This document shows, in pieces, positions 7,218-16,681 of a DNA stretch of 56,069 bases. The stretch's first letter is position 1. The number at the start of each line of letters is the position of its first letter. The notes below the pieces were generated by a model. That model was not told the DNA's origin. It saw nothing but the letters and a program-made list of their open reading frames with translations, and did no database searches. The DNA comes from Lachnospiraceae bacterium (GTDB taxonomy: Bacteria; Bacillota; Clostridia; Lachnospirales; Lachnospiraceae). The stretch is from the NCBI GenBank assembly GCA_021770755.1, contig JAETQI010000029.1:1-56069 (forward strand). Reading direction: 5' to 3'. The translations under genes and the position numbers were made by a program.

Positions 7218-8900
7218 TTATTTTAAGTCTATTTCCCCAAGAAGTCCAGCACTTATACAAAAACTTCCTGCGATCTGCTCCGCGACCCGTATTCCGTCCA
7301 TTGCCGCAGAGGTGATCCCGCCGGCATAGCCGGCTCCCTCGCCGCAGGGATACAGCCCCCGAACTGTCGGGCACTGCAGTGTCTCATCCCGGCAGATCCG
7401 GACTGGGGACGACGTTCTGCTCTCGATGCCGGACAGCAGCGCATGGTCGCCCGCAAATCCGCTGATCACCCTGTCAAACTGCTCCATCCCTTCTATAAAA
7501 GCCTGTTCGCAGGAAACCGGCAGCAGTCCTCTCAGATTTGAAAACCGGTATGCGCCTTTGATGTCCGGCTGCGGGCTGTCCGGATCGAGCCTGCTCCCAG
7601 AACTTTGATCCCGCTTATAATCCCCATAATACTGTACTGGCACGCATCCGTTTCCGAGCAGGTACGCTTTTTCCTCTAGCTGCCGCTGAAATGCAATGCC
7701 CGCAGTCGGACCGTTTGCGCCGTAATCCGCCGGATCCACCTGCACGATGATGGCACTGTTTGCCTTGCCGCTGCCCCTGTCCGAACAGCTCATGCCATTC
7801 ACTGCGATCCGCCCGGGCTCACTGGAAGCATCGACGACATAACCGCCCGGACACATGCAGAACGAATAGACACCGCGCCCTGTGCTGGTCTGCGCTGTCA
7901 GCTTATACGGCGCCGCGGGAAGCATATTTCCGTATTTGTCTCCGTACATACATTCGTTTATCAGGCGCTGCGGATGCTCGACCCGCATACCCACCGCAAA
8001 TGATTTTGCCTCCATGGGGATCCTGATCTGATCCAGATATGTAACGGTATCCCTGGCGCTGTGTCCGATCGCAAGCACAACCTGCGTCGCCGGAAGGATC
8101 TCACTGTCGTTTATCCTGACTCCGCTCAAAGCACCCTGTTCTATCTCAAGCTCCGTAACCTTTGCCCCGAAATGCACCTCGCCGCCATTTTCTGTAATGG
8201 CTCTGCGCATGTTGACGACCACCCTTTTGAGGATATCTGTCCCGATATGCGGTTTATTCTCATATAAGATGCGTTCCGGCGCGCCGCATTCCACAAAAAT
8301 GCGCAGCACTTCCCCGTTCCTGCCGTTTTTGTCCTTCACCAGCGTGTTGAGCTTGCCGTCGGAGAACGTACCTGCCCCGCCTTCCCCAAACTGCACGTTC
8401 GACTCCGGATTCAGGCTGCCGCCGTTCCAGTACGCTTCCACATCTCTTGTCCTTGTCTCCACATCGTATCCCCGCTCCAGCAGGATCGGTCTGTAGCCGT
8501 GCCGTGCAAGCATATAACCGCAAAAAAGCCCCGCCGGTCCCATACCGACAATGACTGGCCTCTGCTTAAGTTCTGATTTGCCTGACGGCGGAAACTGGTA
8601 TTCTGGAGGCGTGTGCAGGGTGACATTGCTGTTTTTGCAGCGTCTTGCTGCCTTTTCTTCCAGACTCTTGTCTTTCAGCGTGACACCCAGCGTATAGACC
8701 TGAAAGATCTGCGGTTTTTTCCGCGCGTCAATTGAATGTTTCAGGATCGTGACATCTGACACATCCGTCATGTGGATCCCCAATATCTTTGCCGCCTTTT
8801 TCTTCAATACCTCTTTGCTGTCAAGCATATCCGCCAGCTCCAGCTTTTTGCCGGAACTGTCAAATCGGATCTCTGTTTTGATCTGGCTGACCGTTATCAT
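7218..8900 (-). CDS. NAD(P)/FAD-dependent oxidoreductase, COG2509-like
   Basis: A 560-residue flavoprotein. The first about 100 residues form a small alpha/beta domain seen in this family, then a Rossmann FAD site VGMGPAGLFCGYML begins near residue 118. Later hallmarks are the glycine-rich FGEGGAGTFSDGKLNT (about 195), VLAIGHSARDT (about 290) and a C-terminal second FAD contact LYPCGEGAGYAGGITSAAMDG. Cysteine-containing FCMCPGGYV is also family-typical. The substrate of this widespread clostridial family is not known to me. It overlaps the upstream flavoprotein gene by 4 bp, so the two are translationally coupled and may act on related substrates. Confidence 0.85.
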   Translation of the reverse strand: MITVSQIKTEIRFDSSGKKLELADMLDSKEVLKKKAAKILGIHMTDVSDVTILKHSIDARKKPQIFQVYTLGVTLKDKSLEEKAARRCKNSNVTLHTPPEYQFPPSGKSELKQRPVIVGMGPAGLFCGYMLARHGYRPILLERGYDVETRTRDVEAYWNGGSLNPESNVQFGEGGAGTFSDGKLNTLVKDKNGRNGEVLRIFVECGAPERILYENKPHIGTDILKRVVVNMRRAITENGGEVHFGAKVTELEIEQGALSGVRINDSEILPATQVVLAIGHSARDTVTYLDQIRIPMEAKSFAVGMRVEHPQRLINECMYGDKYGNMLPAAPYKLTAQTSTGRGVYSFCMCPGGYVVDASSEPGRIAVNGMSCSDRGSGKANSAIIVQVDPADYGANGPTAGIAFQRQLEEKAYLLGNGCVPVQYYGDYKRDQSSGSRLDPDSPQPDIKGAYRFSNLRGLLPVSCEQAFIEGMEQFDRVISGFAGDHALLSGIESRTSSPVRICRDETLQCPTVRGLYPCGEGAGYAGGITSAAMDGIRVAEQIAGSFCISAGLLGEIDLK

Positions 8901-10186
8901 CTCTTATCCTCCCGCAAAGCCGCAGCGGTTCCCGCGATCGCGCCTGTCGCCCATGCCCACTGCAGATTGTAGCCGCCGCATATGCCGTCGCAGTCCAAAA
9001 GCTCTCCGACCAGATAAATATCACGGCATCTGCGCGACATAAAATTCTCATCGACCTCACCAAGCGGCACCCCGCCGCAGCACACCTGTGCATGCTCAAA
9101 CGGGTTCGGAGCCGTGATCCGCACCCTGAAATCAGAGAGCATCTTAAGGCACTTTTGGATCTTACCCGCACCCGTCTGACCGACTGTCGCCCCCGGTGTG
9201 ATCCCAATCTGCTTACAGACAACGGCAGCTATCTTTTTATGTACCATTCCTGCCAGAAACTCCTCCGCTGTCTTGTGCGAAAATGCGCCGCAGATCCCAT
9301 CATCCATCTTTTCGAGGTCAGAAATGCTGTCGTACGGAATAAAATTGATCCCTGCCTCGCACTGTCTTTTGTCATGTATTGCCCGCGATGCCAGTCTGCT
9401 CAACTGGAAGACCGGAATCCCGGAAACCCCGTAATCCGTCAACTGCAGTTCGCCCTCCTCGCAGGCTGCTTCCGCGCCGTCGATCAGCAGCCGGATCTCT
9501 CCCTGTGCCCTGACACCGGAAAGCGCCTTGAAAAAAGCCCCGCTGCATCTGAGCTGCACGAGTGCCGGAAGCGGCTCGATGACGCTGTGCCCCAGCTTTT
9601 TTGCAAGTGCGTAGCCGGAACCGTCCGAACCGGAAACAGGCGCTGCCTTTCCGCCCATAGCAAGGATCAGGCGGTCATATTTGACCACAGTCTGGCTGCT
9701 TTTCCGCTCATGCGGATCCTGATCTGTGCGGACATACTGCGTCACGCAGACTGTTCCGCCATTTCGTTCCGGTCTGACCGCGGTGACTTCACAGTCTGTC
9801 CGTATCCGCACGCCCAGCCTGTCACATGCACTGCGCAGCACGTCAAGCACGATCGACGCCTGCTCCGACACCGGATATACACCGCCGTCTCTCTTTTCTT
9901 TCGTATATAATCCGAGACGCCTGAAAAAGTCCCTTGTCTTTGCCGCGTCAAATCTGACAAGCGTGTCGTAGATCCTGTTCAGCGAATCTGTGTCACTGCT
10001 GTAATACTTTCCCCGCACATCGCTCATATTGGTCAGATTACATCTGCCGTTTCCCGTCATCAGTATCTTTTTGCCTACCCTGTCCTTATGTTCCAGTATT
10101 GTGACGCTGGCACCTCTCTCCGCCGCAAATATTGCCGCCGCAAGACCGCTTGCCCCGCCGCCTGCCACGACCACCCTGTCTGCCAT
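8897..10186 (-). CDS. NAD(P)/FAD-dependent oxidoreductase, HI0933/YhiN family
   Basis: A 429-residue flavoprotein. The N-terminal FAD loop is VAGGGASGLAAAIFAAERGA, followed by KILMTGNGRCNLTN, the hallmark of the HI0933/YhiN group, at about residues 37-50. LILAMGGKAAPVSGSDGSGY marks the second nucleotide contact, and the C-terminus has the closing FAD motif LDCDGICGGYNLQWAWATG. One branch of this family (BaiN) reduces bile-acid enones in gut Clostridia, but most members have no proven substrate, so no specific role is assigned. The stop overlaps the next flavoprotein start by 4 bp, and it follows the membrane-anchored unknown by 29 bp. Confidence 0.85.
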   Translation of the reverse strand: MADRVVVAGGGASGLAAAIFAAERGASVTILEHKDRVGKKILMTGNGRCNLTNMSDVRGKYYSSDTDSLNRIYDTLVRFDAAKTRDFFRRLGLYTKEKRDGGVYPVSEQASIVLDVLRSACDRLGVRIRTDCEVTAVRPERNGGTVCVTQYVRTDQDPHERKSSQTVVKYDRLILAMGGKAAPVSGSDGSGYALAKKLGHSVIEPLPALVQLRCSGAFFKALSGVRAQGEIRLLIDGAEAACEEGELQLTDYGVSGIPVFQLSRLASRAIHDKRQCEAGINFIPYDSISDLEKMDDGICGAFSHKTAEEFLAGMVHKKIAAVVCKQIGITPGATVGQTGAGKIQKCLKMLSDFRVRITAPNPFEHAQVCCGGVPLGEVDENFMSRRCRDIYLVGELLDCDGICGGYNLQWAWATGAIAGTAAALREDKR

Positions 10187-10215
10187 AACCTTTATCCTTT
10201 CTATATAAATAAGAC

Positions 10216-10869
10216 CTAACTGCTGTACGATTCTATAAAGTGATATACCTGCAGTTCACTGTCCATAAACTTGCCTTTCTTTAGTTCATACCGCACATCC
10301 GCCGGCAGATGCTCTGTCTTTAGTCCCGTCTTGAAATACAGTGTCGTCTTGTCATGCTCATACACGCAGACCTCGCCGTCAACCTCCATGATATAAAACC
10401 CGGTCGTGTCCTGCGTTGTATCATATATGCGGAGCACCTTGATCTTCTCCGCCGAGAAGAGCTCCAGATGCTGTGACTTGAATCCTTTCTGTTTTTCCGC
10501 AAGTGTCGGTGCCAGACTGTCCTCCGCGAGAAGTTCCTCCAGCTCTGAACGGGTCAGGCCGATATATTTTGCCGGAAGTCTTCCGACCTCCACGCTCATG
10601 GAGCCATCCTTCTTGTCGATGTTCTCATAGATGCACACGGTATCTGCCGTTGTGAGTGCATTCATTTTCTGCACATGGTAGATCTCCTCCGCCGATTTTG
10701 GCGCCTGGTCGTCCGCAGACGGCGCGCCGGACTTTTCCTGATCCTGCTCCACAAGACCTCTCTCATCCGGAAATCCGTCCATGGTATGCCTCTTCCACAT
10801 CAGAACGACCACCAGTACCGAGATCAGTATCAATACAAAAAATAAGCCAATCTTATATCTCTTCTCCAT
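10216..10869 (-). CDS. Membrane-anchored protein of unknown function
   Basis: A 217-residue protein with one N-terminal membrane helix (about residues 6-26, rich in Val/Leu/Ile) and an extracytoplasmic remainder. An acidic linker (about 30-60) leads into a folded domain of alternating strands and helices with no motif I recognise. The start is placed at the second of two adjacent ATG codons because AGGAGG then lies 6 bp upstream. It is preceded by an 83-bp gap after the SpoVB-like gene and followed closely by the flavoprotein pair, so it may be co-transcribed with either. No function assigned. Confidence 0.7.
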   Translation of the reverse strand: MEKRYKIGLFFVLILISVLVVVLMWKRHTMDGFPDERGLVEQDQEKSGAPSADDQAPKSAEEIYHVQKMNALTTADTVCIYENIDKKDGSMSVEVGRLPAKYIGLTRSELEELLAEDSLAPTLAEKQKGFKSQHLELFSAEKIKVLRIYDTTQDTTGFYIMEVDGEVCVYEHDKTTLYFKTGLKTEHLPADVRYELKKGKFMDSELQVYHFIESYSS

Positions 10870-10952
10870 CATCAGCCTCCTCGTCAAAATTGAACACTTT
10901 GGCGTCTTTGATATAGTATCAGCTTATTTTTACTTTTTATTCATCATTTTCC

Positions 10953-12584
10953 TTACATCAGGCGGAACTTCCTTGCGATCGTCAGCACAGTCCTGCCGCC
11001 AGGCATACTTTTCAGATCATGCTCGTTGATCCCCTTTAGCAAGATCAGCACCGCGAAATACACGACCGCACCGACACCGATCCCCGCAAACACGGTCACC
11101 GCATTGCCCACGGACTTGGAGAGCAGCATGTTCAGCAGCCCGATCACGATCCCCATCACGGCAGACGCGATCGCCGGAATGACAAAGGTGCGCACCAGCT
11201 CCTGGTTGTATCTCATGTATTTGCGGATCGCCATCGCATTGAGGACACACACGATCGCCGCAAACAATATATTGGCGTAGATCACGGCGTTGATGCCCAT
11301 ATCAAGCTGCAGTGCCGTATACAAAAACGCCACATGGATCACAAGCGCGATCAGCGCATTCCGCACCGGAACTTTCATCCTGTTGATCCCCTGAAGAACA
11401 CCGTTCGTCAGCGTTGATATCGCAAAGAATACAACAGACAGGGAACCGACGTGGAGCATATTGACTGCCATGTCGACCTCGCCTTTAAACAGCATGGATA
11501 TGATCGGCCTCGCAAGCACTGCAAGTCCCACCGAACTTGGAAACGCGACGATCATCGTGAAGCGCATCGCCTGTCCGATCCGCTCCTTTGCGCGTCCGTA
11601 CTCTTCACGCACCATCAGCTTGGTCAGCACAGGAACGATGGAAGCACACATTGCGTTGGCAAGCGCGATCGGGACATTGACGAGCACTTTGTATTTTCCG
11701 GTATAGACACCCCAGATATCCGTCTTGACATCGCCCATCCCCTTTGCCACCATAACCTTACCAAAGATCGAGGTGTCGATCACATCGCTGATGTTGTATA
11801 CCGTGCTGCTCAGGAGTACCGGGATGATCGTCAGTATGATCAGCTTGAAGATCTGCGGATAACCGTCGACCCTGCTGCTTTCCCGCACATTGCGTCTCTT
11901 TGCCCCTTTTCGGTACAGCATGTAAACGAAAGCCAGAAACAGCAGCCCGACCACGGAACCGAGCACGGGACCGATCGATGCTCCCGCCGCGCCGTATGCC
12001 GGTGCAAAGTCTTCGTTGTGGTGCAGCGCGCCGACCTTGCCGCCGTATTGATACAGCACATACGTACCCGCGATGCTGCCGATCAATACAAATATCTGTT
12101 CCAGTATCTGTGAGACAGCGGTCGGCATCATCGTTCCAAGCCCCTGAAAATATCCCCGGAACACTCCCATGACCGATACTGTCAGCAGCGCCGGTCCCAG
12201 AACCTTGAGCGCCATAGCCCCCATCGGCTCCTCCATCACATGCTCCGCCAGAAAATCACCCAGATATTCACAGATAAAGAACGTGATGCCGCCCATTGTC
12301 AGCGCGAAGATCATCGCGCACTGAAAGACCCGCTGTGCGTTCTTATACTGCCGTTTGCTGATCTTGGAGGACACTGCCTTTGACACTGCGAGCGGCAGGC
12401 TGTAGCACGATATGATCAGCATGATCGAATAAACAGAATACGCGGCTGCATAATATCCATTTCCCTTGTCGCCAAAGATATGCTGCATGGGAAAACGCCT
12501 TGCGATCCCTATGATCCTGGAAAGGATCCCCGCCATTGCCAGGATTCCCCCCTGAACAATGAAATTAGACTTTTTTTTCTTCAT
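10953..12584 (-). CDS. SpoVB/MurJ-type polysaccharide flippase
   Basis: A 543-residue integral membrane protein of the MOP (MATE-like) exporter superfamily with about 14 predicted membrane segments. The N-terminal FIVQGGILAMAGILSRIIGIARRFP is the classic opening of the SpoVB/Amj-independent lipid II flippase group, with the loop arginine and glycine positions conserved. The family moves lipid-linked peptidoglycan or polysaccharide precursors across the membrane; SpoVB itself acts in the spore cortex. Placement directly after ybeY (no gap) in a sporulation-associated cluster favours a cortex or envelope role, but several paralogues usually exist per genome, so I do not assign the symbol. Confidence 0.85.
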   Translation of the reverse strand: MKKKKSNFIVQGGILAMAGILSRIIGIARRFPMQHIFGDKGNGYYAAAYSVYSIMLIISCYSLPLAVSKAVSSKISKRQYKNAQRVFQCAMIFALTMGGITFFICEYLGDFLAEHVMEEPMGAMALKVLGPALLTVSVMGVFRGYFQGLGTMMPTAVSQILEQIFVLIGSIAGTYVLYQYGGKVGALHHNEDFAPAYGAAGASIGPVLGSVVGLLFLAFVYMLYRKGAKRRNVRESSRVDGYPQIFKLIILTIIPVLLSSTVYNISDVIDTSIFGKVMVAKGMGDVKTDIWGVYTGKYKVLVNVPIALANAMCASIVPVLTKLMVREEYGRAKERIGQAMRFTMIVAFPSSVGLAVLARPIISMLFKGEVDMAVNMLHVGSLSVVFFAISTLTNGVLQGINRMKVPVRNALIALVIHVAFLYTALQLDMGINAVIYANILFAAIVCVLNAMAIRKYMRYNQELVRTFVIPAIASAVMGIVIGLLNMLLSKSVGNAVTVFAGIGVGAVVYFAVLILLKGINEHDLKSMPGGRTVLTIARKFRLM

Positions 12585-13115
12585 TTACCGTTCTCCCTGG
12601 CAGACAGCTTCCTGCCCGCCTCTCGTTATCCCCAGCCTGTCCAGGATCTCCTCCTGTTTTCGTTCCATCACTTTTGCCTCCGCAGGCTCCATATGATCAT
12701 AACCCAGCAGATGGAGCATACTGTGCGCAACGAGAAAAGCGTACTCCCGCCTGACGGAGTGACCATACTCACCAGCCTGTTCATACACCTTGTCAACCGA
12801 TATCACGATATCGCCAAGACACAGTTCACCGCTTTCCGGGTCGAAGTAGTCCTCCACGTTCTCTTCGATCGCCGAGAAATCAGCCGGGATGTCATAGTCC
12901 ACGTTAGGAAAGGACAGCACATCGGTCGGGCGGTCTATTCCCCGAAACTGCCTGTTCAGTTCATGAATCCCGCCATTGTCCGTAAGAAGCACATTCAGCG
13001 ACACTTCGTACGGACATTTTTCGCATTCCAGCGTTTCCACGATCACTTTCCCTGCCACTTCCTCCGCGTCAAAAGGAAGCGCCCTGTCTGTCTCACTCTC
13101 TACGTAAAAAGTCAT
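12585..13115 (-). CDS. ybeY: Endoribonuclease YbeY
   Basis: A 176-residue metal-dependent RNase used in 16S rRNA 3'-end maturation and ribosome quality control. The zinc site H131-x3-H135-x5-H141 is intact in AHSMLHLLGYDH, and the upstream LNRQFRGIDRPTDVLSFP segment (about residues 53-70) is diagnostic. The ATG lies 23 bp inside the end of the preceding membrane-protein gene in another frame, and the stop abuts the flippase start, so the genes are coupled. The order phoH, YqfF-like gene, ybeY is conserved in Firmicutes. Confidence 0.97.
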   Translation of the reverse strand: MTFYVESETDRALPFDAEEVAGKVIVETLECEKCPYEVSLNVLLTDNGGIHELNRQFRGIDRPTDVLSFPNVDYDIPADFSAIEENVEDYFDPESGELCLGDIVISVDKVYEQAGEYGHSVRREYAFLVAHSMLHLLGYDHMEPAEAKVMERKQEEILDRLGITRGGQEAVCQGER

Positions 13116-14304
13116 AGTACAATTTTTCTCCTGTATATATTTTTTCTATGCTGCCCAGATCCAGCAGTGAGATCTCACTGTTGTTGAGCACGCCGCTTCC
13201 GATCTTTCTGCGTATGATCGCCGTCGCGATCTTGCCATAATCCCTGTCCTGACTGTTCTCCTCCCCCTTCTCGATCAGATACATGATCGACGACACGATA
13301 CAGTCTGCAAAATACACCGCCACCGTCTCCCGCATTTTCATCGGTTTCGCTTTATAAGTATATTCCTGCAGAAGCTGGACCGCCTCGGGCGGAAATTTGT
13401 TCTCCTGGCAGATCTCCTCCAGTGATTTATTCTGCTTTTGGCACTCTAATACTATGATCCTGTGATAGTAACCGCCGTTTTTTGCCACATCGACATCCAT
13501 ATGCAGCAGCCTTGCCGTCTTCTCCGCGAAATATGCCGTATGTATGGCATTGTAATAAGTCTGCTTGTCCTCCTCCTTGTACTTGGCAAGCAGCTCGTAT
13601 TCCTGGTCGTTGATGCGCAGATACCGTCCCTTCTCCTTGTCTATGACCACTGCGCAGTAAAACCGCAGCGTCGCCAGCATCAGGATGAACGTGACAAATA
13701 CATTCATGACTGGGACAACCAGCGCATCCGCCGTCAGCGTTCCATGGCTCTGGAAGATCACTTTTGCCGCGATCTCGACCACATAGATCGTCATCGCAGC
13801 CGACATCGGCGCCCCTGTCCTATAATCATTGTCAAGCCGCTCAAAAAGCACTGCAAAGAGCACTCCTGTGAGAAAGTACAGCAGAAACGTGAGGATATCC
13901 GCAGAGGCAAAATATGCGCACACACACATCAGCCCCGCATAGGCAGTCAGCCCGGTCACCGTGTTGGAAAACAGCGTCAGTGCAAGCGCCGCCACAGGCA
14001 GGATCCACCCCGCATCCGGCAGCATCGGCAGCAGACATGCCCCCGCCGTTCCCATCAGGAACGCAAGGACGAAACGGGACAGGTGCCCCCCATTGTCATA
14101 GTGCAGCGCGTGAAAAATATTTGACTGAATAAACGAAAATAATGTCATACCAAAACAGACCGTGACAGTCATAAGCAGGATAAAGATATCACGGAAGGAT
14201 TTTTCATACAAATATGCAGATACTCCAATCGCCGGTATCGACACCATCAGCATTAACATTACAAGAAGCACTTTCTGCCAGCGCGGTTCTTCTTTTTTCT
14301 TCAT
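13093..14304 (-). CDS. Degenerate YqfF/PgpH-like membrane protein
   Basis: A 403-residue protein placed where Firmicutes carry yqfF (PgpH), a 7TM-HD phosphodiesterase that degrades c-di-AMP. It has about seven membrane segments in the first 215 residues, then a cytoplasmic helical domain. Compared with PgpH (about 700 residues) the large N-terminal extracellular domain is missing. In the HD domain the first His is present (IHTAYFAEK), but the HD pair reads YYHRIIV, that is HR, and the following GK is lost. The enzyme is therefore probably inactive as a phosphodiesterase and may be a binding or structural protein. Start at 14304 (ATG after AAAGGAA) rather than the in-frame TTG at 14328. It overlaps ybeY. 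Confidence 0.75.
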   Translation of the reverse strand: MKKKEEPRWQKVLLVMLMLMVSIPAIGVSAYLYEKSFRDIFILLMTVTVCFGMTLFSFIQSNIFHALHYDNGGHLSRFVLAFLMGTAGACLLPMLPDAGWILPVAALALTLFSNTVTGLTAYAGLMCVCAYFASADILTFLLYFLTGVLFAVLFERLDNDYRTGAPMSAAMTIYVVEIAAKVIFQSHGTLTADALVVPVMNVFVTFILMLATLRFYCAVVIDKEKGRYLRINDQEYELLAKYKEEDKQTYYNAIHTAYFAEKTARLLHMDVDVAKNGGYYHRIIVLECQKQNKSLEEICQENKFPPEAVQLLQEYTYKAKPMKMRETVAVYFADCIVSSIMYLIEKGEENSQDRDYGKIATAIIRRKIGSGVLNNSEISLLDLGSIEKIYTGEKLYYDFLRRE

Positions 14305-14357
14305 ATGTTCTATTTCCTTTGTCTTCAATATAATCGTATGATTTGTCTTCGCATACC

Positions 14358-15389
14358 CTATTTCCGAAACGGCGAATTGTTTCTTCTCGGACGCGGTTCT
14401 TCCCTGCGGACATTTTTAGCCTGTCTGTGATTCAGGCGGCCTTCATAATCCTCATAAGCCTTGACGATCTTCTGGACAAGCGGATGTCTCACGACGTCCT
14501 TGCTCGTCAGCCGGATAAAAGCGATGTCGCTGATCTTCCCCAGCACCTTCTCCGCGACATCAAGCCCGGACTGCGTTCCGGCTGCCAGATCCTTCTGTGA
14601 AGCGTCGCCTGTCACGATCACCTTGGAACCAAACCCGATGCGCGTCAGAAACATCTTCATCTGCGCCGGTGTGGTATTCTGCGCCTCGTCTAATATGATA
14701 TAGGCGTTGTCAAGCGTCCGTCCGCGCATATAGGCAAGCGGCGCCACCTCGATCAGCCCCTTCTCCATATTTTTCTGAAAGCTCTCTGCGCCCATGATCT
14801 GATACAGCGCATCGTAGAGCGGTCTTAGGTAAGGATCGACCTTGCTCTGCAGGTCACCCGGCAGAAAGCCGAGCTTCTCCCCCGCCTCGATGGCAGGGCG
14901 CGTCAGGATGATGCGCTCCACCTCATGGTTTTTGAAGGCTGTGATCGCCATTGCCATCGCAAGATATGTTTTGCCGGTTCCGGCAGGCCCCAGTCCGAAC
15001 ACGATCATCTTATTCCGGATCGCTTCGATATATTTCTTCTGTCCGAGTGTCTTTGGCTTGATCGGCTTTCCGGTTATCGTGTGGCAGATGCACTCCGAAT
15101 CCATCTCCAGAAGTGCCTCCTCATCCCCCTCCCTGGAAAGCTCCAGCGCGTACGATACGTTCTGCTCCTGTATCCTGTTCCCTCTCTTAGAGAGCTCCAC
15201 CAGCTCCCGGATCAGCTTCTCCGCCTTGTTGACAGCCGCCAGCTCCCCGCTGATGCGCACCTCACCGTTTCTGTCCGTTATGACAACATGCAGATCATTC
15301 TCGATCTGTTTGATATATGCATCGTGACTGCCAAATAGATTCTGCATGTGTTCCGCTTCAATCTGCATTCCAATCTGAAAATCTGCCAC
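14358..15389 (-). CDS. phoH: PhoH-like ATPase
   Basis: A 343-residue cytosolic protein with an N-terminal KH-like RNA-binding region (about residues 1-90) and a C-terminal P-loop ATPase: Walker A FGLGPAGTGKTYLAMA near residue 135, AGEKLGFLPGD near 190, Walker B YIILDEAQNTTPAQMKM near 235, and VTGDASQKDL. PhoH proteins are linked to RNA handling and occur beside ybeY across bacteria. The start is GTG with AGTAGGGG in front. The C-terminal tail is Arg/Asn-rich and probably disordered. It follows yqfD by 7 bp. Confidence 0.95.
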   Translation of the reverse strand: MADFQIGMQIEAEHMQNLFGSHDAYIKQIENDLHVVITDRNGEVRISGELAAVNKAEKLIRELVELSKRGNRIQEQNVSYALELSREGDEEALLEMDSECICHTITGKPIKPKTLGQKKYIEAIRNKMIVFGLGPAGTGKTYLAMAMAITAFKNHEVERIILTRPAIEAGEKLGFLPGDLQSKVDPYLRPLYDALYQIMGAESFQKNMEKGLIEVAPLAYMRGRTLDNAYIILDEAQNTTPAQMKMFLTRIGFGSKVIVTGDASQKDLAAGTQSGLDVAEKVLGKISDIAFIRLTSKDVVRHPLVQKIVKAYEDYEGRLNHRQAKNVRREEPRPRRNNSPFRK

Positions 15390-15396
15390 TGTACCC

Positions 15397-16680
15397 CTAC
15401 TCCTTTATCTGATCTTCCTCATTTTCCTGAGCAGTGTCCGCCGGGATCGCCGCCGTCTCTCCGGTCCGTTTGATCACCAGCAGGCTTCCATATAATTCCA
15501 TCCCTTTACTACTCTTTTCCATTTTAACATCTTTTTCAACAATTTGTACCCCTTTTTCCTCTAATCCTGAAATAAATTTTTCAAAATTTTCAGACAGCTT
15601 CGTTTTCATCTCCTCTTCTGTGTATGTAAAATACTTGACATAGTATTCTTTTCTGTTAATTTCCCCATAATACACTGGCAGATAAATGTTGTCAAGCAGC
15701 ACTACCTGATGTTTCTCGATCGAAGTCTCGTACAGATTCTCATTCTCTTTTTTCAGAATACTGTGCTCTATAAAATCCCACAAAGGCATCGCGTCAATAT
15801 GATAACCGCCGATCTCTGCAAATCCCATCCTGACAGGATCACCTGTATAGATCATGACAGGATACCCGCTGTTGATCTCACACTTGTACTCGACCGGCGT
15901 CCGGATGTAAATGTCGGCATCCGCGTCATAGATCTGAAAACCGACAATATTCTTACCCTCATCATACACCGGAACGCCACCCGCTACAAGCACCTGTCCC
16001 TTCTCCACCCAGTCGCCCGCTTTCACTTTGGGAACACCGTTGCGCGTTATGATCGAAGTGATCGTTCCCGCCTCGCCCGCAACGATATTCGTCCCCTTTG
16101 TCTCTACCTGCACAGGCTCAGACTTTTCGTTCTCCTTGATCTCCACATAAAGCTTCGTTCCCTCAAAATAAATAGACGTCCACGTCACATTCTGAAACGT
16201 TTCCCTGAGCTTCTTTTCCTTTTCCTCACAGTTGATGCTGCTCTTCTTCATGCCATAATGGATCGACTCCTGCTCCAGAAAATCCGACAGCTCATCGTCG
16301 CTTACCTGGAGATTGCCGACATACTCGATCGCCCACACATAGTCCGTCACATAGTTCAGCATTGCCAGACATACGATCACTCCTGCAAAAAAAATAATCC
16401 TTTTCTTGATAAAAGGAAAATAAAAAGGCAGTCCTTTCTTTTTGACCACGTGCACCTTCGTACCTGTCTTCTTCAGCAGAGGAGGCATCTTGAAAAAATC
16501 GGCGGCGTACGCCTCGCACATGCAGATATCCTTCTCCTGCTCCTTTTCCCTCCGGATCCCCCACAGATCAATATCATGCATCCTGCACATATTGAAAAAG
16601 CGCTCCATGTAATCCCCATCAACCCTGATGACCAGAAACCCTCTGACAAAGCGTATCCATCCATTCTGCAAGAGCTTCAC
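15397..16680 (-). CDS. yqfD: Sporulation protein YqfD
   Basis: A 427-residue protein of the YqfD family, a mother-cell (sigma-E) sporulation protein whose loss blocks engulfment-stage development in Bacillus subtilis. It has an N-terminal cytoplasmic domain (about 90 residues, opening GWIRFVRGFLVIRV), one membrane helix near residues 95-115 (KKRIIFFAGVIVCLAMLNYV) and a large extracytoplasmic domain that includes VKAGDWVEKGQVLVAGGVP, a lipoyl-like beta-hairpin. The start is GTG and lies 1 bp after the yqfC stop. A Glu/Asp-rich tail ends the protein. Confidence 0.93.
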   Translation of the reverse strand: MKLLQNGWIRFVRGFLVIRVDGDYMERFFNMCRMHDIDLWGIRREKEQEKDICMCEAYAADFFKMPPLLKKTGTKVHVVKKKGLPFYFPFIKKRIIFFAGVIVCLAMLNYVTDYVWAIEYVGNLQVSDDELSDFLEQESIHYGMKKSSINCEEKEKKLRETFQNVTWTSIYFEGTKLYVEIKENEKSEPVQVETKGTNIVAGEAGTITSIITRNGVPKVKAGDWVEKGQVLVAGGVPVYDEGKNIVGFQIYDADADIYIRTPVEYKCEINSGYPVMIYTGDPVRMGFAEIGGYHIDAMPLWDFIEHSILKKENENLYETSIEKHQVVLLDNIYLPVYYGEINRKEYYVKYFTYTEEEMKTKLSENFEKFISGLEEKGVQIVEKDVKMEKSSKGMELYGSLLVIKRTGETAAIPADTAQENEEDQIKE

Positions 16681-16681
16681 C

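Noticed and set aside
13462-14124. Long plus-strand frame over the YqfF-like gene
   Set aside because: Antisense shadow: composition is His/Arg/Gln-rich and there is no start signal.
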